A DNA stretch of 64,000 nt from positions 13,512,001 through 13,576,000 of the forward strand of contig NC_133027.1 of NCBI RefSeq assembly GCF_048771995.1. Reading direction: 5' to 3'. The position numbers and the translations under genes are program-made. This document shows positions 22,600-37,011 of the stretch, piece after piece (positions within the stretch are counted from its first letter, which is position 1; each line of letters opens with the position of its first letter). Below the pieces are notes generated by a model. The model made no database searches. It saw only the letters and a list, made by a program, of their open reading frames with translations, and was not told the DNA's origin. This DNA is from Taeniopygia guttata (taxonomy: Eukaryota > Chordata > Aves > Passeriformes > Estrildidae).

Positions 22600-25500
22600 C
22601 CTAGTTACTAGACATGACTAGTCGACATAGTTTGGTTATTAAAATCAGTTTTTTGAAAGCAAATATGTTAGATTTTAAAATGCAAGTAATTTTTCACATG
22701 TTTCAGATTTAAATTTTTTAAGTCTGGCTTTATACCTCTCAGATGGCTTCTATGAGAAATAGATGGCTTAAGTCTAACAATAATGTACATGACATCGTCT
22801 CCCTTGTGAAGTAATTTTTAAAATGTCTATCACAGAATTCAAAGATTGGCAAATATTGCACCAAAATTTTCTAGTGCATGAACAGTTTTTAGATGCTGTT
22901 TCATGGGACAGGAAGTATTCTTCATCCAGACATGATTTTAAGATCTGTTTTAATGTTAAGGACATAAGAATCATCTTCTTGGAACAGATCAATATTCCAT
23001 GCTGTCTGCCAGGGAGCAGTGTTAGAGTCTTAATGTCAAAATGCTGTATCTGATACATCAATGCATAATCAATTTCAGTACAAAATCATGAAGATTTTAT
23101 CTATACAGTAATCTGTCTAATATCATATTCCTCTTATGTACTATCTTATACATGCTTCATTTTTAATTTTCCACTTTGTAAAATATAAATCTAGTTTCTG
23201 AGCAAAATACCATCTTCCCCAGAACCAGCTTTTCTTCTGAAAAATGAAATAATCACCTCTCCACTGCAAATATGTCTGAAATGCTGTGGTCAGGAAAAAG
23301 ATAGGTCAGAATAGATGGCCATTGAGGTGTTTTCTGGTGAAAAATCTATGCTACATAATACTGTAACCATGTGTGATCTTATACTACCTGAAATCCACGT
23401 GGGCTTAGCTAAATTAATGCCCAGGTTTTACAGCCTATGACATCTTCCATTTTGCAAAGTTCAGCTGGCAAAATATAACAGGATGAATCTGGGGCTTTGT
23501 TAGGCATATCTGAATGGAGAGAACATAATGTTTTTGAAATAGAATGTGGAGCTTTAGCCACCTGTCTCCAATTATACTCAGTGTGACTGCAAGATTAAAA
23601 TGCCATCTAGCTCACTGTGAAAATATGTCCCATAGCATCTCCTTTTAGCTCAGGAGCATTAATGCTAATAACACCCCAACAGAGAATCAATTTTATTTTG
23701 ATACTCTCAGTGATTAAATATTTTATACAGAGCTGTGGCAACACTTTTGAAAACTCTAAAACACAAAATTGGAGTTGAAAACATGTACTGACACTGACAA
23801 AAACTGCATGTGAAAGGGTTTTTGCTAATTGAATGACTAGCACAAATGGTAGCCAAGAGAAGTATATTCACCTGAGAAATTCGTATGAAGTAGAATATGG
23901 AATCAAAAAAGCAGTGAAAAATCAAAAATCAAGCATTGATTTCAAGTTGATCATACTGGAATGATGCTGTTGTTTTTGCTGTTGTTGTTGTTATTATTTT
24001 GAGTGTATACTACTTTGCCCTTTGAAAAATATATGCAAAACTGGCCAGTACTTTGGTACCTATACTGTGCATAAAATTCTGTAACTGGTATTGATGCCAG
24101 ATTTGCTTTCTAGACTTCCTCTGTTCTTATTCTGAGTTACAAGGCTTCAAGGTCATAACATCATTAAGAAATCAAGTGAAAACTATAACAAAAGTCATTC
24201 ACAGTCTTTCAAGTTGATAGTTGTGTATTATTTCTGACAAACTCACAATGTGAAAGTAAAAAGATTAGCAAACTTGGGCCATCCTGACAGAAATATTAGC
24301 TATTGAGATGCTGCTGAAGGTATCATTATTATATTTAGAGTGTTGAAACATGAATTTCCATTTTGAGGTTGAGATATTTCATTCAAAGTACAAACAGGTA
24401 TATTTACATTAATTAAAGCTGTCTAAGATTTTCTGTGTTGTTTAACAAGTGCTGCTATTTAAATTCCTTTCTAGGAAAAAAAGGCCAAAAGAGAGTCTGA
24501 AAGAGAGTAGCCATTGAATCAGACTCAGAAATTTCTACCTCACATTTTTCATACAAGATTCTGATCCTAAATAGGACAATTTATACTGTCTATACTACCT
24601 CATACAGTCAGGTACTTTAGAGATGTTAATTCTGGAGAAGGTTAACATGCCAAGTACTAGACTTTTTCACAGCAGGGATATTTGAATTATCTTTAATGCC
24701 TTTGATATCTATATCAATGCCCTTTTTTTCCCAGATAATAATATTTCATAATCAGTCCATGGAAGAAATCTAATAGGCTGCATTTAGTATACAAAGCACT
24801 AGAGATGCTAATTTTATAGAAATACTTATATTAGAAAAAAAATAGTTGTTTCCCTTTCTGCTCCATAGTGGTGAAACATTTGATCTCTTATTGTCTTTGG
24901 AAAAGTAACATCTTCCATTTTCAAATGGGGCAGATCAGACATGCAGAAGTGAATCTCTGAGTGTCTATAAAGTACAAAATTCAGCTTCAGATCTTGTGAT
25001 ACCCTGTTCCAGTTCTGCAAAGAGCAAAGACCATAACTTACATGATATGTTTAGAGCTATAATATGTAACCTCCCTGCATGGCACAAAAACACTGTGGCA
25101 GAGATTGATCTCACATCTTTTCTATACATTTACATCATGTTTCATCCTTCAGCACTATACTCTACATAAAAGAATAAATTTCAAAAGAAAAGGACATAAA
25201 TGGTCTATTTGTATTACCATTATTTTGCACAACATAACCCAAATGCCATAAAGTCTTCCTCTTAAAAAGAAAGTCTATCATATAAGCCAGGACAGTATTC
25301 GAACAAATGGATCAAAATATTCAAGTGTATGAAATATAATTCAATGCAGCACAATTTAGGTCATTGAAAACACCAAAATATTGAGGATCCTGTACAGATG
25401 ACTAGCACAGCTGTGTTTTGACCCTGATGAATGAAGTTTTCCTTATCTAAATGCTAATGGAGCTGTAGATTGCTCTTAGTGCACTCCTTGGCATTTTCTT

Positions 25501-25753
25501 TCAATATGCCCTTGTGTTTGTTGGACTTGTCATGCCAGACCACTGCTGTCTCCTCTGCCCACTTAGACAGCTTTACTCTTATCGCCCATCACCTGAATTT
25601 TGTGCAGAATCATCAGCACTGGAAGGATTCTCATACTCTGGTTGAGGAAAGGAATTTTTTATTCTTGCACACCTGCTTGCCTTTCTTTGCCTTTCTTTAC
25701 AGATTTATACCAACCCTGGAGAATATCAACACACTCCAATTAAACTACATAGG

Positions 25754-26270
25754 GACATAAAATATCCTGAGTTGGAAAGGGCACGGAAAGGTCATTGAAG
25801 TCCAACTCCTGGCCCTGCACAGGACACCCCAAGAGTCACACCATGTGCCTGAGAGCATTGTTCAAACAATTCTTGAGCTCTGTCAGGCTGGTGCTGTGAT
25901 TACTTCCCTGAAGAGCCTGTTCCAGTGCCCAACCACCCTTTGGGTGAAAAACTTCTTCCTGATATCCAGCGTAAACCTCCCTGTCTCACTTCATGCTGTT
26001 TCTTTTGCTCCTGTCCCTGGTCACCACAGAGTAGAGATCAGTCTCAGCCCCTCCTCTTCCCCTCATGAGAAAGTTGTAAATGTAATGAGCTGCATCTGTA
26101 ACTCCATCTCCTCCAGGCTAAACAGCCTCACACAGCTTTTTCTCCAGACTCTGTTCCATCCTCATTGCCCTCCTTTGGATGCTTTCTAATAGTTTAACAT
26201 TTTTCTGATATTGTGGTGATAAACACTGCACACAGGGCTTGAGGCAAGGCTGCATTCACATAGATGAAGT
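25754..26270 (-). mobile_element. CR1 LINE, 3' fragment
   Basis: On the minus strand this is the terminal ~500 bp of a CR1. Plus-strand landmarks are 'atatcctgagttggaaaggg' at the 3' end, 'gtccaactcctggccctgca' near 25800, 'cttcttcctgatatccagcg' near 25952 and 'cctcctttggatgctttc' near 26170. 5'-truncated, old, and without coding capacity; the plus-strand open frame of 114 codons is an accident. This copy has a different 3' UTR from the 8.55-kb one, so it belongs to another subfamily. Confidence 0.93.
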
Positions 26271-29200
26271 GTGGGGTTATTTTTTTTTTTCAGAAAATAT
26301 TGAATTCTTTTTATTAATCCACTTTTCTTACTATTGTTGAATTTTCAATACTCAGTGCTCAAATGACAGAGGCAAAAGTGTTACTGTGATCCCTCTTATG
26401 CTCTTTAGTATTACACCTTTTTTTGTGCTTGTAAGAACACAATTCCCCTGGCATCTGTGTAACTCTTGTACTTGAAATCTTAGGTAATAATCCTGAGTCT
26501 GGACTTATGTATCATGGCCTTGACTAAGCCACTTCACTCCTGTTTGTCCTCCTGTATAACATGAAGAGGAATTTGTTTCTCCATTAATTCATTTGATATA
26601 GAGGAGTGCAGTAGAGTATTTCTGTGCCACAAATAATGGCCAATATCTGTGTCATTACTCTCCTATGGGAATTCAAAGAGTAAAGGTTATTGGTAGACAA
26701 TTCCTAGACAATAAAAAGATACACTATTAACTATCCTTCAGTTCATACCATTTTTCCACATTCTTGTTCACCTCTGTCTAATCTCATATTGCTATTTCTC
26801 ATTTCACTTTTGAACAAAAAATTAAAACCAAAAATTTAGATCATATCTGCTTTAAATGAGTTATGATAATGTAAGGCCTCATTTAGCATAAAGCACATAG
26901 AAAATCAGCTTTTAAGTAAAATTCAAAGGTAACTTCAGATGAGAGTCCATAATGCTGTCATCTCTGCAGAATTTCAAACCTACCCTTGCTGCAAGTTACA
27001 GGGACTCAATGCCATGACCACTTTCCTGGAGCTGATAATGTTTGTCTTGTGCTTTACCTCAGAGTTTATACAAAACATCTCAGGGCTTCCAGATGTTTGG
27101 GAAGTAGTTGGCTCACATATTTCTGGGAAAATGTGTCCTTTGCAATGATATATCACCAAAACCAAGCAAGGAAGCTGTACAAGTTCCTTCATTGAATGGC
27201 CTTCAAAAGAAAGAATGGGGTCTGTAGGCAGGCTGAGCAAAAACAGCCTGCAAGGGCAATGGCTGGCTGTATAAAATTCAGATCTGGCAGCTCTGAACCC
27301 ATCTCTAACAGCACTGACCTGTTAGAGGAGAACACACAGGAATTTGTTTTAGTTTGAGATTCTTTTACTAGGATACCTAATTGTGATGAATAATATATGT
27401 ATCTAGCTTGCCAAAAAATAGGGGCAAAAGCAGAAATATTTAACATTTTGCCTTTCAGTTTCTTTCTGGACTTTTGCTTCAAATTTAAATCAGTTTTTGC
27501 TTTTACCTGAAAATATATTGGAAAACACATTTAATATTTTAGATGTTCCAGTTTACAAAGGGGGAGTCAACCAACCAGTCTAAAATCTGTGTGTTGGGCT
27601 TTTACTGTTATCTTCAAACTTCAGCAGTCTCTGCTTGTGGAGTTTCAGCTGCAGACATGGGGGAAATGTGTGCAGTCCAGAGACTCCAAGAGAGTTACAA
27701 GACAGCTGGTTCTGGGAAAAAGAAACAAAGACTGCTAATAGCATGGTGGTACATCCAGGGAAAATTTGTAAAACTTATTTCCAGCACCATGGCACCATGT
27801 GGATGTCAGAGTGTGGTTGGTTTGATCTTGTTGGAGCAACATTGTGCACTGCAGACATATTTAATTCTAAAAGACAAGTCTGACCATTTTTTACCTTAAA
27901 TTAGAGGAAATTACAAGGACACAGATAAAATGTGGATACTTTTAGCTTCTCAGTATTATAGACTTTAGCAGCCCACCTATTATGAATAAAAATAGTTCTG
28001 CTTTGCTATCCAGCAGTTACAACCAGTCATTCAGGTTTTTTCACTCAAGGAAAAGAGGTAAAAAAATAGTAAACTTTTCAACCACAGAGATGGCACTCTG
28101 ACACAGGTTGCTTTTAGAAATGCCATAATCTGAACAGATTTGTCTTATTTAGAGATACATATAAAACCAAATAGAAGATAATTTAATGTCTGGAAAATGT
28201 ATCCACTGCCTAAAGGATATTTATAAAACAGACAGACAAAGACAATTTTGGGGCTTTTATTCTGTCTTTCAGGGCTTTTAGCTAGTTGCTTCTTCCTGCT
28301 TTACCTGCACCTTGCTGTGAAGTTATATGTGCCTCAAAGTCAGAAAGGACTGGAAGGTACACTTAAAAGAGTGTGTTCTGGTTTTCAACCTGAAGCTAAA
28401 ATATCAGTTTTTTCTTCCAGCAAGTGAAATGCTAGTAATGATACAGTTGTTTTCTCAAATCTAAAAGTAAGAAAGAAAAATGGCAAAGCCTACTGTTGTA
28501 AGTTTTGGTGACAATAAACCTCTACCCAATTAAAGAGGAGACCTCACGGCTGCAGGGCTCAGCACTTATAACTGCCAGGTAAATTCACATATGAAAGGAA
28601 ACCATCAGATCAGAGCTGGCCACTGTGTAGAGAATCACTGCTGACAATAGAACAAGAATTGCTCTTTTTTTATCTGTAATTCAACCTGACTTACATCCAT
28701 AAATTCAGTTGTACTGTTAAGACCTAGTGTCCCATTGCTTCAGAATGAAATAAGTGTTGTATTTCGTGAAACGTCTCTGTATAATATTATATTTAGAGAT
28801 CTACTTATTCCCTAGGCTCAGCCACTGATCCAGGATAGACTAGAAAAATGGATTATATCATCGCTATGCCAAGGGATCGGGAGCAATAAAATCCAGGTTT
28901 TTTGTCATTTACTTTATTTTTCTCTGAAACTGAGAGATACAAAACATAAAAAATTATAGACAAAACAAGTGAAAATACCCTCTCTAGGAAAATATATATC
29001 ATAATAAAATACACAAGACAAGTTAATTATAGAGGGAGATTACTTGAATCTCTGATAATTGGACAGCCACTCCATCCCCTATTGGAAGTTGTTCCTGGTC
29101 TGACTCTCACATTAGAAAAAATAATCACCAACTCCTTTAACTTTATCTAGTCATTTTCCAATTTGCAATTTAACTCTTCTTCTGTGTCTAGTGGGTGATC

Positions 29201-32200
29201 TGCATTGATGCCTTGGTAAGTAAAGTCTTGCTATTTTGCTACTTTTTATATAAGATGCTTTTTAAAATACAATGTAATTGAGTAATTAAGGATTTTCAGC
29301 CCCTTAAAAAAAGGCAGCTTTTGCTGCATTGCATTTTCAAGTTCCATAGTTTGCAAACATGAAGGGGACCTTTATATACGGAATTGAAAATTAATGCTAT
29401 TGAATGATCTGGATGACATAGCATCTAAAGAAAGGGAGATTTATAGTAATGGTTAATACTCAATAGAAAAAGTGGTAATGGAATCCAATGTTTGAAAAAT
29501 GAATCTGCAGGGATTCAGATTAATATTGAAACATAAAAGTTTAATCAAAGACAATTAATTGCACAAACTAGCCCTGAACCATTTGTTGTAGTTTTAAATC
29601 AAAACTGAACATCTTTCAAAAGCCTACAATGTAGATACAATATTGCAATTATGTTCTTGAGACAGATATTCATCAGTTCTTCTGTCTTGAGAAATCTAAG
29701 AAACAACCACTAGTTCTTACAGTGTTTTACCATTTAAGTAATTAAAACTGTCATTGATATTTGGATTGATGAGGATTTAAAAATTCCATTAATGAAGTAG
29801 CATTGTTACATGTTCCAGTGCTTAAAGTTACAAAATGTCAAAACCCAGTTTGCCAGCATAGAGATTTATCAATTGGGCAAATCCAGCAATATTTTTGTGC
29901 CAGCAGTCAATGACATCCCTGAAGCTAACCAACACAGTGCATATTATATAGTTTTTCCTAGAGAAGGCAATAGGGATTTATTGAAAACACCTTGACTGAC
30001 ATATATATATATGTGTATATATATATAATGGAATATAACTTTTTCAATTTAATTTTAGACATATCAATTTTTTTCTTAGTTGAAGCTTCAAAAATATTCC
30101 TGGGAAATTTCAGCTTACATCATTAAGGTGGACTAAGAAGCAGGTGAAATTCCTTTATTACAGAGGAAAATCTTAATCAGTCTTATATAAAATTAGCTGC
30201 AAGGTTTTGCTATTTAACAACTACAGAAATTTGTCTTGATTCTTACTGAAACGTGGATGTGTATTTTAGCCCACCATATTCCATGTTTGCTCATTTTGAG
30301 AGGGATTGGTCTTACCCACCATCCTCTCTCAAACAGTCTAGTTCAAGCAAGTCATGTATCCTCAGCAGGTTAGATAAGATGTAAATGTCTCCAGTGATTG
30401 ATTTGTCCTGTTGGTGTCTAGAGATCAGGGTGACAAATAGACAGCTACTAGAAGAGCTTCCCCCTTGATGACCATAAAAACAGGATCAGTGATAGCCTAA
30501 ACTGAACTTTCAGCTTTTAAATTGCAAAAGCGATACGTGAAATTCCAACAGTTTATGATGTTTCTTAGCAAGCTATTCATAAGAAGTATTTGGCAGGTCA
30601 CAACCCAGTCCTACAACATATTTTTATGTGAATAAATTCCAATTCATGCAAATGTTTATGTACATGAGTACTTGCAATGGAGCTGTTCCTTCTGTAGTGG
30701 AATGACAGTGGTGGGTGGCAGAGCCGGGACTGCACCACCAACCAGTCCTCACCTGTCCTCTCAGACCCAACAGCAAGTGCTCTGACAGAGATCAGTGTTT
30801 TCTTATATAAACAGCTTTCAATTTTATGTGCACACTTCTCTGTGAACCAAAGTGGTGAAACAGCACTGAGCCTATTTTACAGTAAGTTCAGCAATAATGA
30901 CCAGCATCAGATTCAGAGTGGATTGTTGGTTTGTTGGTAGCATATTGAGCCAGATGGCCTTCTAAGGTCAAAGTAATTAATCTACAGTGTTTTCAATCTA
31001 ATTGTGTTGCTTTGAGTTCTCCTGCAATTTTGCTGATAAAATAAATATTACAGTTCTCTAAGTAGATTGGAAAAATAATTAATGGAGTCCTTAATTATTT
31101 TACTAGCAGCTGCATATACAAATGTGCATTTGTGGAAGTTGTCCTCCAAACTTTTTATAGCACTAAACAGAAACTAATTGTCATCTAAATTCCCCATTGG
31201 CAGCCACTTTATAATGCCAATTCACCTTTTAGTATCCTCAATTATGCATGAACAGAATAAGAGGTGAAACATTGCAAATGTTAATTTAGGAAATATTTAA
31301 AACGCTTTGTGGACAGAAAATGCTGCTATGATTGAAGCCATTCACTGATTAGATGATAAAGGAAAAGGTGAGAGGCATGTCAACCTTGGTACCTCAAAAG
31401 TATTATTTCCCTTACTGAGGGTGAGTCTAAAATATCCATAAAATCCTGTCCTCACTGAAAGGTAAACCTGTCATATCCTAAAGGCAAAAGGAATTAACTT
31501 TGTTTGTATCAAATATCTGTCAGCAAGTGAGCTAAAAATTAGAATTCAAATCAATCAGCAAAGTACAGAAAAATAAAGGAGTAACATGCAATTTTTTCAG
31601 TAAGTTTTGATTGGGAATTACCACATTGGAATTTAGCCAACTACAAATTTAAGACTTGATCTAGCAATTTATTATTTCTCTCTAATCAATGCATGGAAGT
31701 TGACATTTACAAAGAACAAGCACCTACATTAATAGGAGAGAAGAGAAACTTCTCTCCCTGTGTTGACTTAGAATTCTGAATCTAACAAACTGAACACCAG
31801 ACTTTGAGATGGCTGCTTCATTTCCTTAGCACCAGGAGTCATTTCTACTGATGAGACGGGATCTTGGAACCACATCTCATGTACAGTCTGAGCTCTTCAT
31901 CACTACCATAATTTCCAGAGTTTAAGGTGCCTTGAGCAATGTGGCTAACTCCTGCTCAGGCTCACTGCTCTGCAGCTGCATCAGCCCAGCCTGATCAGCA
32001 CAGAAAGGTGTTTGCTATGGATAACCTGCTGGAAATTTGTCAATGACAGGCAGTCTCGGGGCTTGCAACAACATACTAAACAACAGAGTAAGGCAATTAC
32101 ATCTCCTTCCCTCCAGACTGGTTTTTCTCCATGTTAAATGTCAGATAAGCTTGAGATGTCTTAGGGAGGAATGGGAATAACTGGGGGTTTGCTTTGATTT

Positions 32201-33296
32201 CTTGGTCAGCATTCAATACCATATCTACTGATATTCTTAGAGAATGAAGTATGATTACTTTTTCTTTCCTCTACTAGCATATTTTTAGTAACTACTAAAT
32301 TAATCTTTTTTTCTCTTAAATCTTATGTTTGAAGTTTAATTTTACTCTGTCAGCATATTTTTTCTGTCATAAAAGTCAAAACTCTGAAAATCCACCCACC
32401 TCAGAGAGTAATCCAGAAGGTGATAAAACCTCAAAGTATGTGCTATCCTACAACCTCAGCTGAAAATAAAAGCTATCATCCATTATCATTCCTGGACCCT
32501 GGTCAAAAGTGACTGCTTCACTTTTTTTATGTTGCCCCAGGAAACATCAAAGAATATATTATTTCTTCTTCATTCATGTTAAGCTAATGAGGAGCACTTA
32601 TACTTCAAATGCATCTGTAGTTCCTGTAGGTATATACAAGATGCCTGTTCCTGAATGGAATTTTTCCTAAAGATAATTGTTGACATTCATTTTCTAAAAA
32701 AATTATTTCCCCTGTATGAAGTGAGGGGAGCGGATGCATGAATGATCACACAGAGGGAGATACTGAGATGTGAAGTAGCAAGGACGCATTTGGCAACAAA
32801 AATAATACAAAATTTAAAAATATTTACTTTATCCTGTGTTGTTGTAAGTGAGGGACTTACAGAAATAGATTCAGGGATGGAAAAATAAGGAAGTGAGTAA
32901 TTTATATTTATTTAGGGGGGATGATGAAAGGAATGATGTGCATTACTTTGATGAACTGGCAGTCACCTTAGCAGATCTGTTGAGTCATCTGTGTGGTACC
33001 GTGTCGAGTCATGATGGATTGTTAGGTGGCACTGCAAGCACAGAAAGACTCACTGAGCAGAAATAGGTTATGCAAGAAAAGCAGCTAAATCCCCATTAGA
33101 ATTCTGCCTGAGACAGAGTAAATTCAGCTTGTGTGCTCACTGTTTGGAAGAGCCTGGAGTGACTGACAGCCTTGGCATGTAATGCAGTATTTGGGTGCCT
33201 CGGGGCTCCCCTGTTGGGGATAACACCATTGTAGGGAGCTCGGCTGCTCTGTGTCACACAGCCTCGAGTGTGGGCTGGCTGGAGCAGTGAAAGCTG
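26271..33296. other. Unannotated AT-rich sequence
   Basis: Seven kilobases with no recognisable gene or transposon. There is a T-run at 26280-26290 and an imperfect TA repeat at 30001-30028. Overlapping open frames of 82-118 codons at 26940-27900 on both strands show no domain. The part at 31800-32060 is slightly GC-richer and unassigned. Confidence 0.5.
30001..30028 (+). repeat. Imperfect (TA)n repeat
   Basis: Alternating AT interrupted once by GTG in the middle; 28 bp. Confidence 0.85.
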
Positions 33297-33348
33297 CTCT
33301 CCTGGAAATCCCCTCCTGGAAATCCCCTCCTGGAAATCCCCTCCTCTC
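33297..33348 (+). repeat. 14-bp tandem repeat, about 3.5 copies
   Basis: The unit CCTGGAAATCCCCT occurs three times head to tail at 33301-33342, with partial copies on each side. It lies in a small GC-rich island (about 33140-33370). Because the unit is not a multiple of three it opens three minus-strand frames of 88-126 codons, which I do not regard as genes. Confidence 0.92.
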
Positions 33349-35012
33349 CACACAGAGCACAGCAGAGCCACAAGCAGCAGCGATGTTCACTTGTGAGTGA
33401 ACAAAATACAGCAGCAGGATGATTTATGGTATCTGTTGTAAACCAGTTTAATGCACTACTACATTGTCTACTGAAAAATATAAGCCTGTTTTTTCTTCTG
33501 TTTATTATTAAATGTGGATTATGAGTAACTGAGATGATGGCATGAAGGCCAGTCACTAAATTTGGACCAAATTTCAGTGGGAACGGAAGCACAGAATAAA
33601 ACAAATTATATGAAAATTGTAGGCACACCTGCAACTTTTTATCCTAGGAAAGCAATGATTCCTGTTGAATTAAAATGTTTTTATTATTCTCCTGTGAGCA
33701 AAAAATTTGCAGAAGATTAAGTAGACGTGTAGGTGTTGCCTCAACTTCTTTGAGGGCAAATTTGAATTCTGACAGTATAGTCAAGATAATTTACCTGGTT
33801 TAGGGACAAGACCTCCTGTCAATACTAAATTCAAGAGCCTTTGTCTGGATAAAGTAATCTGATTCTTTAATGAAACAGGCCAACAGTATTGGGCTTTTCT
33901 CTTCTTTGGTTTCAAAATAATTTTGTACAAGCTCTCAGAATAAAATCTTTACTATCTTAACATGATTCAGTGAGATCACAAGTTAAATGGAGTTTTGTCT
34001 GAGTTAGAGTTTAAGCTTTAGCATATATGTTTCTTTCCTGTATTATATTACTTTCCTTCTTTTTTTAGTTTTGGATTCACTGTTACTTGACTGCTGAACA
34101 AAATTACCCTAAAGGTTTTGCACATTGAGAAAAAAACATAATTAGCTTTTTCTGGCTTCTCTACTCACTAAGCTCAGTTGCTATGACAACCAAAATTTTA
34201 CCACTTTCTTAACATCAGTTCTTTTGATTTCTGCAGTTTAAATAAACAAAACAAACCTTTAAACTGTGTAAAAAAATTTATAATTTCAAATATTTAGAAC
34301 AAAATTGTTCACCTTCCTCAATAGTCACCATGCATAAGAATTTTCTTTATATTTTCTAAGAGTCAAAGAGATCTTCTAAGGGCTACTGACAGTTCAGTGA
34401 AACAAGCATTTGTAGCTCACAACTGATCCTACACTGATCCTACAGCTCACTTATAAAGGGATAATACAGACATTACAGTTGAAATAAACAATTGCTGTAG
34501 TTTTGATGTCAGAAGATGGCATGCAGCACATCCCAGCTTGGCAAACAGGGAGCTTTTATTATTATTTTGATTGCACTTGGGAAATACTGGTAATAAGGCA
34601 TTTTTGTGATGGGGTGATGTGATGCTCATTTTTTCAGATACAGCCTTTCCTGGCTGGGAAACTTTCAATTTGCTTCCAGCTGTTGTTCACACTACTGTAA
34701 AAGCAAGTTTCATTTCCTATATGAAAAAAATTCCTTTTAGAAATGATAGACCATGTGATCTTTCATTGAAAGAGAATATAACAGTTATGTGCCAAAGGCT
34801 AGTAAAATAGAGGATTGTGTTCATCCCTGGAGATTTGTGTAAAATCTTGCAGATTTGTGAGGTCCAGATAAAGAAAAAGATTTCGAATGGGTATGTATCA
34901 TTCTACTCCCCTCTATTAGTCACTTGGAGAGTAAACCAAAGGTTGATGATTCCATACGTGAACAAGGTCTGGACAAAATTAGGTACTTCAAAGTACAGCT
35001 GCAGTGAAGTGC
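33349..35012. other. Unannotated AT-rich sequence
   Basis: No gene or transposon recognised. An RFX X-box-like palindrome lies at 34177-34190 (listed). Confidence 0.5.
34177..34190. promoter_or_regulatory. RFX X-box-like motif
   Basis: GTTGCTATGACAAC matches the palindromic RFX consensus GTTGCCATGGCAAC at 12 of 14 positions. Under equal base frequencies I estimate about 0.2 such matches by chance in 64 kb, so this is suggestive only. No gene is visible nearby for it to control. Confidence 0.25.
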
Positions 35013-35560
35013 ATGGAATCATAAATAATTTAAATTGGAAAAGACCTTTGAGGTCATCAAGTCCAAGTGTTACCCCAGCAGTGCCAAGACCTCGGCTCCA
35101 CCATGTCACTAAATGCCACATCTACGCCCCTTGTAAATACCTCCAGAGATGGTGAATCTATCACTTCCCTGGGCAGCCAGTTCCAGGGCTTTATGTCCCT
35201 TCCCATTAAGAATTTTTACCTAATATCCAGTCTAGCTCATGGTGGCACAACTTGTGGCCATTTGCTTTCATCTTATTAGGTTGACTCCCACCTCACTACA
35301 ACCTCCTTTCAGGGAGCTGCAGAGTGGTGAAGTCTCTCTACAGCTAAACACCCACAGCTCCCACAGCTGTTCCTTTCACACTTGTGCTCCAGGCACTTCA
35401 CCAGCTCCACTGCCCTTCTCTGGACTTGCTCAATCCCCTCAATATATTTCTTGAACTGAACACAAGATTCAAGGTGCATCTTCACCAGTGCTAAGTACAG
35501 GGACACTGACAATCACTGGTCAGCCCTCGTCCTGCTCAACACACTATTCCTGACACATGG
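35013..35560 (-). mobile_element. CR1 LINE, 3' fragment
   Basis: Minus-strand CR1 covering about 550 bp of the 3' region. Plus-strand landmarks: 'gaatcataaataatttaaat' at the 3' end, 'catcaagtccaagtgttacc' near 35055, 'gatggtgaatctatcacttc' near 35147, 'tttcagggagctgcagagtg' near 35308 and 'ccactgcccttctctggact' near 35407. 5'-truncated and decayed; open frames on both strands are chance. Confidence 0.93.
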
Positions 35561-36967
35561 AATGGTTGACACAAGATATTACTGCAAATCAGCTCCCTGT
35601 GAACTTTTACACATAAAATAAATGGGAAACTAAGGAAGCTATCTGCCCACAGGGGTTGAAATTGCTCTGCTTAGAGAAATATCCACAATATATGTCTTTT
35701 AAAAAACAAATAAGGTTTATGTTTTGAAATGCAGTAGCCCAAAAATGGTGACAATTTGGCAGAAGGGGAAATGTTGCTCCGTCTCTTTCAGTTCTCTTTC
35801 TGGAAATGATGGAGCAATTTCAGGAGGAACTTCAGGCAAAGCAACTCTTTGTGAATTTTTAGCTATATTGCAGTAAATTGAATTCAAGTGTGTAGGGCTA
35901 CACTAGTGCATGAAGCAAGGGAACATTAGAACACAAACACAATTGTCCACGTTGCTTAATTTGCACCCAGTTTCTGTCACAGTTTTGGCCCTTGAATGGT
36001 TTCCTCTATTGTGTTTTAATCACAGCTGCTCCTTCTCTTCACTCATCTTTCCTGTTATCTTCTTTCTGCCTCCTATACATGGTTTCTCAAGCTGAAGGCT
36101 GTGATATTTAGTGAACAGCCTCACTGCTTTGCTGACAGAGAGATCAGACTCACTGTAACCTTTCCAAAAACATTTCTTCTTCATTTGTATGCACCACAGC
36201 CACATTTCTCTGCAGACTAGATCAATCTCAGTATTGGGGAGATTATACTGCTGTCAGTAAGCCCTCAGCATTTGCTTCGCATTGCTCTAGCATGAGGCTA
36301 CATATGGAAGACTAGATGAGCTTGTCATTTCATTTCACCCATTCAATATACCAAAAAGGAATTTTGCTTGAGGAAAAAGTAATTCTGATAGAACCTTATG
36401 CAGTTTGTAGGAAAAAGAGCCTCTAATTTGTGATCTAGTTAAAGACAAAGGTCCTTCTGGAGAACGGGTGACCAAGAACTCATTTAGTGTTTAGCCAAAA
36501 ACAACTTGCAAATGTTATGAAGTCCTGTAGGCAACACTTGATAGAGCAATGGAAAAAATTGGGAAATACAGTCAAGATTTCTGTGTTCTGATCCTCTCTG
36601 ACTCCATCTATGATGTGGCTTAACCTGTCAGAAAATAATTCTTTCTCTGTTCTTCTAAAACTTTGGAGAAACTTGAAAGATTTTTATGGATTTTTGATGA
36701 AAACTTGCCAAATATTTTGATATCAGTGATGTTTTAAAAAATACGAAGCTACATACCAAATTTGTCTCCCCAGCAAAGCTGCATAAACACTTACAGCTTT
36801 GAGATTTCTGGTGCCTATGGTTTGGAATAGGTGATAAAAATAATAAATTTCAAGGCTTCCAATTTGAAAATGTACTTTTTCAAAATAAATCACACATTTG
36901 TTCAAGAGCTGCATTCTAAATAATAATGTAAGTCTGCTCTTAATAATGGCTTCATGAAAGTTGAACT

Positions 36968-37011
36968 TTTTGTTTTGGTTTGGTTTGATTTTGTTTGTTT
37001 TGTTTTGTTTC
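36968..37011 (+). repeat. (TTTTG/TTTG)n-rich tract
   Basis: An irregular run of TTTTG and GGTTT units over about 44 bp; a simple low-complexity repeat. Confidence 0.8.

Larger units (their letters stand above)
20417..25753. other. Unannotated AT-rich sequence
   Basis: No gene recognised. It includes a perfect hairpin at 22560-22599 and a tRNA-like relic at 22324-22377 (listed), and a short GTT repeat near 23977-23990. The region 21254-21816 has overlapping open frames on both strands of 84-107 codons, none with a known domain. Confidence 0.5.
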
